Shown piece after piece: positions 1 through 3,501 of a DNA stretch of 14,437 bases. Every line of letters starts with the position of its first letter. The stretch's first letter is position 1. The stretch spans positions 1-14,437 of the forward strand of contig DBTI01000156.1 in assembly GCA_002306975.1 (NCBI GenBank). Reading direction: 5' to 3'. Below the pieces are notes generated by a model. It worked only from the letters and a program-made list of their open reading frames with translations. It was not told the DNA's origin and did no database searches. Source of the DNA: Ruminococcaceae bacterium UBA1320. GTDB taxonomy: Bacteria > Bacillota > Clostridia > Oscillospirales > Ethanoligenentaceae. The translations under genes and the position numbers were made by a program.

Positions 1-24
1 GTCACGCAAAGGATGCTTTACAAA

Positions 25-408
25 ATGGGTGCGGTTTTTTCAGTTGATGGATTTTCTGACCTTCTCGACGAAGTGGAGCGGATGGCGGCAGCTCCGGCGC
101 ATGTTGAAAACGAAGCTTTAAAGGCTGCTGCACAACCTATCTGTGACGAGGCAAAGAAAACTACCGCTTTTATCGACCGCAGTGGAAAGTTGCGTGAAAG
201 TATAAAAGTCGGGAAAGTCAAAAAGGATAGCAATGGTGCGAAATACGTTCTCATCGCCACCGATGATCCGATTGCCCACCTTGTAGAAGAAGGTCACGGC
301 GGCCCGTCTCCGGCTCCTGCACACCCATATATGCGCCCGGCGTTTGAGGCAAAAAAAGGCGAAGCGGTTGAAATCATCAAGGCAACGCTGAAAGAGGCAT
401 TGAAATGA
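25..408 (+). CDS. HK97 gp10-like head-tail joining protein
   Basis: Phage protein of the HK97 gp10 family, which acts at the head-tail interface during tail joining or completion. About 127 residues, a usual length. The C-terminal half carries the family signature: a conserved His followed by 'LVEEGHGG' and then 'PAPAHPYMRPAFE', the terminal His-Pro-Tyr/Phe-Met-Arg-Pro-Ala-Phe motif. The N-terminal 'VDGFSDLLDEVERMA' is also typical. The ATG at 25 is chosen because AAAGGA at 8-13 lies 11 nt upstream. An in-frame ATG at 13 has no ribosome site, and the frame is open to the window edge, so an upstream start cannot be excluded. The gene ends in an ATGA overlap with the next gene, which implies translational coupling. 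A second frame (3-47) also runs open to a TGA and could be the end of the preceding head-connector gene, but 14 residues are too few to judge. Confidence 0.85.
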   Translation: MGAVFSVDGFSDLLDEVERMAAAPAHVENEALKAAAQPICDEAKKTTAFIDRSGKLRESIKVGKVKKDSNGAKYVLIATDDPIAHLVEEGHGGPSPAPAHPYMRPAFEAKKGEAVEIIKATLKEALK

Positions 409-761
409 ATTACGCACAGGTTATTTATGACACGCTCTCCCCTCTCGGTCTGCCTGTGAAAGAGACTAAATATACCGGAGCAGAACCGGTATATATCGTA
501 TTCACCTGTTATAACGAACAGGCAGCGGCAACCGCCGCCAACGAGCCAATTGAGCGCGAATATGATTTTATGCTTAACCTTTATCAGCAGGCCTCAAATG
601 CAAGCGCAGACCTTAATTTAATAAAAGAGCAGGTAATTTCATTGCTAGAAAAAGCAGGGTTCTGCAACGTAATAGCGCGCAACCGTAACGACCTTGAAAC
701 CGAATATAACAGGTGGCTCTTTGATTGCAGCTACACAGAGAACCTACAGGAAACGCCTTAA
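405..761 (+). CDS. Tail terminator / tail completion protein
   Basis: 118 residues. Position, size and pattern fit the tail terminator (SPP1 gp17-like, lambda gpU-like) that caps the growing tail tube and joins it to the head. The N-terminal helix ('YAQVIYDTLSPLGLPV'), the following strand 'VYIVFTCYNE', and the later 'EYDFMLNLYQQA' strand with a helix of the type 'LIKEQVISLLEKAGF' match the alpha/beta plan of these proteins. It is translationally coupled to the preceding gene through ATGA. Its last codons form the left arm of a terminator hairpin. The family is assigned mainly from order and fold pattern; a minor capsid or DUF3168-type name is equally possible. Confidence 0.7.
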   Translation: MNYAQVIYDTLSPLGLPVKETKYTGAEPVYIVFTCYNEQAAATAANEPIEREYDFMLNLYQQASNASADLNLIKEQVISLLEKAGFCNVIARNRNDLETEYNRWLFDCSYTENLQETP

Positions 762-778
762 CCGGGCGTTATTTTTTT
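752..778 (+). terminator. Short intrinsic terminator after the tail terminator gene
   Basis: AACGCC (752-757) pairs with GGCGTT (765-770), giving a 6-bp stem and a 7-nt loop followed by A and seven T. The left arm lies in the last codons of the preceding gene and the loop contains its stop codon. It separates the head-joining genes from the very highly expressed major tail protein gene and is probably only partly effective. Confidence 0.6.
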
Positions 779-779
779 A

Positions 780-820
780 CTTAGAAAGTGGACTAAGCAG
801 ACACACTTAAAACCGTCTGC
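780..820 (+). repeat. Two adjoining inverted repeats in the major tail gene leader
   Basis: CTTAG (780-784) pairs with CTAAG (793-797), and GCAGAC (797-802) pairs with GTCTGC (815-820). The two structures share base 797, so they would be alternatives or abut. They lie between the upstream terminator and the GAGG ribosome site (835-838) of the major tail protein gene. They may stabilise the 5' end of a processed mRNA. There is no convincing promoter: a TATTAT at 827-832 lacks a -35 partner. Confidence 0.35.
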
Positions 821-847
821 AAATCTTATTATACGAGGATTGATTTT

Positions 848-1777
848 ATGGAACAGGGAATTTGCGATCTCTATGTTGGCAACACTGTGGACTCTGAAAC
901 AGGCCTGTCCGCTTCTAACATAAGGCATATCTTAACACCACAGGAAATCGCCATTAAGCCGAAGGTCAATACAGACAGCGCATATGCCGCAAACCGAAAA
1001 GTTGACAGCGCCGTAGTCTTTGACAGTGCGGATGTCACAATGGGTATTTATGACACTGACGCTGACTTGCAAGCGTATTTGCTTAACCAGTCGAAGCCGT
1101 CCGAGGGCGGCGTTGTAGAATCCGCAGAGGATGAAGCTGATTATAAGTGCGTATTTTACAAAACGCAATTGCGCCGTAAGAGAACAGCAACAACACGTGT
1201 CACAAGGTATGGCTGGCTTTATAAGGCGCAGTTTCAGCCGTGGGATACCGACCTGAAAACCCTTGAGGGTAAACCAGTGCTTAGTGGCGGTGGCCCTTCG
1301 ATTACCGGGTCGGCTCAGGCAACTGATTTTTCATATGTCAATGAGAAGGGGCAAACGGTTCACCCGTGGCGCTGGTATGTTGATGATGACGATGTGAATT
1401 GCCCGGCGGATATTGCTGATACGTGGTACAAGTTCCTTCATGTACCGGGTGCGGATCGCACAGATTTGACAGTAACAACCGCTCCTGCAGATGAAGCGAC
1501 GGCTGTTCTCGCAACTGCCTCTATTGTCTGGACGTTTAACAAGGTTGTTGACACATCTAAAATTAATACAGCAAACTTTGTTATATTGAAAACTGACGGT
1601 TCAACCGTTGGGGGTACTCTTTCGGTCGATACGACAGGAAAGATTGTCACATTCAAGCCGGCGGAAGCTCTTACATCCGGCGCCGCCTACATTGCGGTTG
1701 TTACGACCAATGTGACGGACGCTTTCGGCCTGCCTCTTGCATTGGCAAGCACAATCAATTTTACAGTTGCAGTATAA
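848..1777 (+). CDS. Major tail (tube) protein with C-terminal Ig-like domain
   Basis: Builds the tail tube by hexamer stacking. Residues 1 to about 200 look like the phi13-type major tail protein family: an N-terminal strand 'GICDLYVGN', then a region ending in 'HPWRWYVDDDDVNCPADIADTWYKFL'. Residues about 210-309 form a separate bacterial Ig-like (SbsA/Big_5-type) domain: 'TTAPADEATAV', then 'SIVWTFNKVVDTSKINTANF', a central 'GKIVTFKPAEALTSGAAYI', and the closing 'VTDAFGLPLALASTINFTV'. The Ig domain would project from the tube surface and may bind carbohydrate weakly. Ribosome site GAGG at 835-838, 9 nt before ATG. A 46-bp gap without structure follows. Fusion to a C-terminal Ig domain is known in several siphovirus tube proteins. 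Confidence 0.88.
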   Translation: MEQGICDLYVGNTVDSETGLSASNIRHILTPQEIAIKPKVNTDSAYAANRKVDSAVVFDSADVTMGIYDTDADLQAYLLNQSKPSEGGVVESAEDEADYKCVFYKTQLRRKRTATTRVTRYGWLYKAQFQPWDTDLKTLEGKPVLSGGGPSITGSAQATDFSYVNEKGQTVHPWRWYVDDDDVNCPADIADTWYKFLHVPGADRTDLTVTTAPADEATAVLATASIVWTFNKVVDTSKINTANFVILKTDGSTVGGTLSVDTTGKIVTFKPAEALTSGAAYIAVVTTNVTDAFGLPLALASTINFTVAV

Positions 1778-1823
1778 CAAAAGAGGCCGCATAGCCCCTT
1801 GAATATACGAAAGGAGCGAAGAT

Positions 1824-2231
1824 ATGGAAATTGACTTCAAAGGTAAAGGCATGGAAATGCACTTTGATAAAGTTCCGAAATTAATATATTTCAACAATGA
1901 ATACCACGGTTGCGGAACTGTTTTGCTTGATGGAAAAACAATAAAAGCGTTGCAGACAGTTGATATTCATGCTGTGACCGACAGCAATAAGCCGAGCCTT
2001 TTAAGCTATAATATTGGCTTTTACAATCTGGAAAAGCGCGAAACAGAAACGATTGCAATTGGCAAATCTACGCTTGAGACGATATCAATTCCAATTCGCA
2101 TAATGGATTTAATACCGTTCAACGTTGCAATGGCACATATCAGAGAATTTTTGAATGATAAACGTATTCCGGAAGAAATTCGCAAGGAATATGCGGATAA
2201 TTTTAAAAGCACGATTACTGGAAGGTCTTAA
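1824..2231 (+). CDS. Unrecognised 135-residue protein between major tail and chaperone genes
   Basis: Function not recognised. The start is well supported by AAGGAG (1811-1816), 7 nt before ATG; a second in-frame ATG at 1851 has no ribosome site. The N-terminal half reads as beta strands ('KLIYFNNEYHGCGTVLLDGK', 'ALQTVDIHAVT', 'SLLSYNIGFYNLEKRETETI'). The C-terminal third is helical and charged ('NVAMAHIREFLNDKRIPEEI', then 'RKEYADNF'). There is no signal peptide or membrane segment. It is followed at once by a strong hairpin terminator and preceded by the tube gene, so it is probably expressed at a high level with it. It could be a tail-tube accessory or decoration protein, or a moron; neither is shown by sequence. 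Confidence 0.75.
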   Translation: MEIDFKGKGMEMHFDKVPKLIYFNNEYHGCGTVLLDGKTIKALQTVDIHAVTDSNKPSLLSYNIGFYNLEKRETETIAIGKSTLETISIPIRIMDLIPFNVAMAHIREFLNDKRIPEEIRKEYADNFKSTITGRS

Positions 2232-2245
2232 AACAAGGTATAACA

Positions 2246-2272
2246 AAAAGCCCCGATTTTTTCGGGGCTTTT
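2246..2272 (+). terminator. Hairpin terminator after the 135-residue protein gene
   Basis: A perfect 11-bp stem, AAAAGCCCCGA (2246-2256) with TCGGGGCTTTT (2262-2272), and a T5 loop. The T run on the + strand is only four bases and lies within the stem. The A-rich left flank means the hairpin could also act on the - strand. It lies 15 bp past the stop codon and about 65 bp before the chaperone gene. Confidence 0.75.
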
Positions 2273-2337
2273 CATGTAGGCTCCGCGCGCATGAACGTTG
2301 AGCCTGCTCAATATTATATTTTTAGGAGGCTTAAATC

Positions 2338-2658
2338 ATGGAAGACAATAAATTTAAGATTGTGCTCAAAATTAATGGCAAAGACAAAACATTCACAGCG
2401 GAACCGACCGGACGAGCCGTATATGACGCTGCGGAAGCGAGCGTGCAGCTGGAAAGTCAACCGTTTGATAATGAATTGCTCGACACCCTGTCTGACTTTG
2501 TTGTAAAGCTGTTCGGCAAGCAGTTTACACGTGACGAGTTAATTGACGGGCTTGGCGTTGGTACGTATGGAAAGACTTTACTCGGATATGTGCAGCTCGG
2601 CGACGAGAATGGCGTCCTCAATCGATTTTTCCGAAAAGGAGAGCAACTCCCAAACTGA
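2338..2658 (+). CDS. Tail assembly chaperone (gpG-like, 0-frame product)
   Basis: 106 residues. Counterpart of lambda gpG: it binds the tape measure protein and the tube subunit during tail assembly and is not part of the virion. The pattern fits: an N-terminal strand pair ('KFKIVLKINGKDKTFTAE'), then a helical region ('AVYDAAEASVQLE', 'ELLDTLSDFVVKLFGKQFTR'), and 'LIDGLGVGTYGKTLLGYVQ'. AGGAGG (2324-2329) lies 8 nt before ATG. The stop codon TGA directly follows a CCCAAAC slippery heptamer, so a fraction of ribosomes should continue into a -1 frame extension. The gene sits upstream of the tape measure gene as expected, but an inserted cassette now separates them. Confidence 0.88.
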   Translation: MEDNKFKIVLKINGKDKTFTAEPTGRAVYDAAEASVQLESQPFDNELLDTLSDFVVKLFGKQFTRDELIDGLGVGTYGKTLLGYVQLGDENGVLNRFFRKGEQLPN

Positions 2659-2843
2659 AAAGCGGGGAAAGCAAACCGCTAACCCCGCTTGAATTTATTC
2701 AGTATTTTTATGATAGCCTTATGTCACAGGGCTACAAAATGACCGAAATTGACAAGATGAATGTTTTTCGGTACATGGATATTATTGTGATGAAAAACAA
2801 GCCAAAACCTAAAGTGGTTCCTTATATGGATGATCCGGATTAA
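2338..2843 (+). CDS. Tail assembly chaperone frameshift fusion (gpGT-like)
   Basis: 168-residue product of -1 programmed frameshifting: 106 residues in the 0 frame (through AAC at 2653-2655), then 62 residues read from CTG at 2655 to the TAA at 2841-2843. The extension ('KPLTPLEFIQYFYDSLMSQG', then 'MTEIDKMNVFRYMDIIVMK', ending 'PYMDDPD') has the helical plan and the Ile-Asp-x-Met-(Asn/Asp) core typical of the T part of siphovirus chaperones. By analogy with lambda, the T domain would recruit major tail protein to the tape measure-chaperone complex. The T part has no ribosome site of its own; an in-frame ATG at 2721 is unsupported. Annotation by stop-to-stop reading frames would miss it. Confidence 0.88.
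2649..2690 (+). promoter_or_regulatory. Programmed -1 ribosomal frameshift signal
   Basis: The heptamer CCCAAAC at 2649-2655 is in the correct phase (C CCA AAC), so both tRNAs can re-pair after slipping to CCC and AAA. The 0-frame stop TGA follows immediately (2656-2658). After a 4-nt spacer a perfect 8-bp stem forms between AAGCGGGG (2660-2667) and CCCCGCTT (2683-2690), with a 15-nt loop. An alternative 5-bp stem (2661-2665 with 2676-2680) competes with it. All elements of a classic tail-chaperone frameshift site are present. Confidence 0.9.
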
Positions 2844-2846
2844 ATA

Positions 2847-2874
2847 TTGACATATTTCGCCATGCTGATATAAT
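2847..2874 (+). promoter_or_regulatory. Perfect-consensus sigma-A promoter of the inserted cassette
   Basis: TTGACA at 2847-2852, a 16-bp spacer, and TATAAT at 2869-2874: all 12 hexamer bases match consensus. It begins 4 bp after the end of the chaperone fusion frame and points at the SHOCT gene. The expected transcription start is around 2881. A host sigma-A promoter inside a late tail operon marks a gene expressed independently of the lytic programme. Confidence 0.88.
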
Positions 2875-2875
2875 A

Positions 2876-2894
2876 ATGCATAGGGGGTATGCAT
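2876..2894 (+). promoter_or_regulatory. Palindrome over the transcription start and ribosome site
   Basis: ATGCATA (2876-2882) and TATGCAT (2888-2894) are perfect inverted copies around GGGGG (2883-2887). The dyad begins 1 bp after the -10 box and ends 1 bp before the ATG, so it covers the likely start of transcription and the only ribosome site candidate. It may be an operator. A hairpin hiding the GGGGG in its loop is less likely, because most of the left arm lies upstream of the predicted start. Confidence 0.55.
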
Positions 2895-2895
2895 C

Positions 2896-3165
2896 ATGTG
2901 GATTTTTATTGTTGTTTTAATTATAGTAATTATAGTAGGAATACAAAAAGGCGTTACTGAGTTCAAAGGAAAGCAATATTTAGCAGATCAGTATGATAAA
3001 GAACAAGCAATACTTCGTCATGCAGCTAAAATGGCAATAAAGGGTCAAAATGTTAATGATGATATACCAGACCAAATTGAAAAATTGTCAGAGTTAAATC
3101 AGCAAGGTATCATAACTGATGAAGAATTTAGCAAGAAAAAGGCTGAATTACTTGCCAAAATGTAA
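2896..3165 (+). CDS. Membrane-anchored small SHOCT-domain protein (moron)
   Basis: 89 residues. Residues 2-16 ('WIFIVVLIIVIIVGI') form one hydrophobic membrane segment followed by a Lys, so the rest is probably cytoplasmic. A middle helical part ('YLADQYDKEQAILRHAAKMA') leads into a C-terminal SHOCT motif (about 57-88): 'DQIEKLSELNQQGIITDEEF' followed by 'SKKKAELLAKM'. SHOCT is a short domain found at protein termini and has no known enzyme activity. The gene has its own consensus promoter, a GGGGG ribosome site 8 nt upstream, and AT-rich codons: 2941-3000 is 32% GC, against 60% at 2401-2460. It is therefore a moron rather than a tail gene. Small membrane-anchored phage proteins often block superinfection, but that role is only a guess here. 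Confidence 0.85.
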   Translation: MWIFIVVLIIVIIVGIQKGVTEFKGKQYLADQYDKEQAILRHAAKMAIKGQNVNDDIPDQIEKLSELNQQGIITDEEFSKKKAELLAKM

Positions 3166-3181
3166 TATGTTGATGTAAACT
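3152..3181 (+). promoter_or_regulatory. Possible weak promoter for the toxin-like mRNA
   Basis: TTGCCA (3152-3157, 5 of 6 consensus), an 18-bp spacer and TAAACT (3176-3181, 4 of 6) would start transcription near 3188, exactly where the 5' arm of the long-range inverted repeat begins. A second -10-like TATTAT at 3181-3186 has no good -35. Read-through from the promoter at 2847 could also supply this transcript. Confidence 0.3.
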
Positions 3182-3217
3182 ATTATAGGCAAAGGGTAAC
3201 GTATGGCGGTTAGCTAC

Positions 3218-3234
3218 TCTCCCACGATGGGAGG
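3218..3234 (+). promoter_or_regulatory. Hairpin sequestering the toxin-like ribosome site
   Basis: CTCCCA (3219-3224) pairs with TGGGAG (3228-3233) around a 3-nt loop, extended by a T-G pair (3218-3234). The right arm contains the near-perfect Shine-Dalgarno GGGAGGTGG (3229-3237) of the ATG at 3242. A ribosome site held in a local stem is a hallmark of type I toxin mRNAs. Confidence 0.7.
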
Positions 3235-3241
3235 TGGTATT

Positions 3242-3313
3242 ATGGAGTATTTGGCGGCAGTGATACTTATTATAGTATTCGCCACAGGATACATAAAAAC
3301 CATAAAAAAATAG
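3242..3313 (+). CDS. Small hydrophobic peptide, putative type I toxin
   Basis: 23 residues: 'MEYLAAVILIIVFATGY' then 'IKTIKK'. This is one membrane-spanning segment with a Lys-rich tail, the usual form of a type I toxin that damages the inner membrane. GGGAGGTGG (3229-3237) is an excellent ribosome site 7 nt (from GGAGG) before the ATG. In-frame ATGs at 3203 (with AAAGGG at 3191-3196) and 3227 could give a 36- or 28-residue form; both upstream signals lie in predicted paired regions. The stop codon TAG is part of the stem of the antisense RNA terminator. The sequence lacks features that would place it with confidence in Fst, TxpA or Ibs. Call based on architecture; toxicity is not shown. Confidence 0.6.
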   Translation: MEYLAAVILIIVFATGYIKTIKK

Positions 3314-3343
3314 CCGCCCACGAGCTCAAACGTAGCGGCTATT
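3304..3343 (-). terminator. Intrinsic terminator of the antisense RNA
   Basis: A 9-bp stem, AATAGCCGC (3309-3317) with GCGGCTATT (3335-3343), and a 17-nt loop. Read on the - strand the stem is followed by a run of seven T (complement of A at 3304-3310). The + strand has no T run after the stem, so it terminates only the - strand. Confidence 0.75.
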
Positions 3344-3392
3344 AGCTGAGACATTGGGCTAACCGTTTATACGGTGTACCCTTTGCTTTTCT
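3304..3392 (-). ncRNA. Putative antisense RNA antitoxin
   Basis: Predicted - strand RNA of about 90 nt, from a start near 3392 (7 nt past the -10 box) to the T run ending at 3304. It is fully complementary to the 3' end of the toxin-like ORF and its 3'UTR, including the 3' arm of the long-range repeat. Because that repeat is inverted, the first third of this RNA is nearly identical to the toxin mRNA 5'UTR and could replace it in pairing. The convergent overlapping layout matches Gram-positive type I antitoxins such as RatA and RNA II of par. Existence is inferred from promoter and terminator only. Confidence 0.6.
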
Positions 3393-3398
3393 ATGTTC

Positions 3399-3427
3399 AT
3401 TATAGCTTAAATAAATTAATAATTCAA
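3399..3427 (-). promoter_or_regulatory. Promoter of the antisense RNA
   Basis: On the - strand: TTGAAT (complement of 3422-3427; 4 of 6 consensus), a 17-bp spacer, and a perfect TATAAT (complement of 3399-3404). It directs transcription leftward into the terminator at 3343-3304. Expected start is an A at 3392. Confidence 0.7.
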
Positions 3428-3448
3428 TTAGTTTTTTTTAATTTGTTT

Positions 3449-3476
3449 TAGTCCGCCAATTTGGCGGACTATTTTT
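3449..3476 (+). terminator. Terminator closing the inserted cassette
   Basis: A perfect 10-bp stem, TAGTCCGCCA (3449-3458) with TGGCGGACTA (3462-3471), a 3-nt loop, then TTTTT. It ends 25 bp before the tape measure start codon and would stop transcripts from the cassette promoter from entering the tape measure gene. Late transcripts must pass it to reach the rest of the operon. Confidence 0.85.
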
Positions 3477-3501
3477 ATACCAATTTTAAGGGAGTGATTT
3501 T

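Larger units (their letters stand above)
3189..3386 (+). repeat. Interrupted long-range inverted repeat enclosing the toxin-like ORF
   Basis: Three blocks on the left pair in order with three on the right: 3189-3198 (GCAAAGGGTA) with 3377-3386; 3200-3204 (CGTAT) with 3369-3373; 3207-3214 (CGGTTAGC) with 3358-3365. This gives 23 Watson-Crick pairs with only small internal loops. In a + strand transcript the 5'UTR would be clamped to the 3'UTR. Such 5'-3' closure keeps full-length type I toxin mRNAs (hok, aapA1) untranslatable. Confidence 0.8.

Noticed and set aside
3..47. End of a preceding head-connector gene overlapping the gp10-like gene
   Set aside because: Only 14 residues are visible, with no recognisable motif; two frames are open at the window edge and it cannot be told which one is real.
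804..832. Promoter before the major tail protein gene
   Set aside because: TATTAT at 827-832 is acceptable, but there is no -35 match at 16-18 bp (CACTTA at 17).
2278..2305. Inverted repeat AGGCTC / GAGCCT before the chaperone gene
   Set aside because: Only 6 bp with a 16-nt loop, and no T run or other signal; likely chance.
2291..2506. A + strand frame starting before the chaperone gene
   Set aside because: It overlaps the chaperone in another frame, has no ribosome site, and its peptide has no domain character.
3214..3354. A - strand frame of 46 codons opposite the toxin-like ORF
   Set aside because: It has no ribosome site and runs straight through the - strand terminator at 3343-3304. 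The - strand transcript is better explained as a non-coding antisense RNA.
3182..3405. Direct repeat ATTATAG on both sides of the toxin-like unit with terminal inverted repeats, suggesting a small transposable element
   Set aside because: The right copy is 12 bp away from the inverted repeat end and doubles as the -10 box of the antisense promoter. At 7 AT-rich bases it is likely chance, and the inverted arms are interrupted as in RNA structures.
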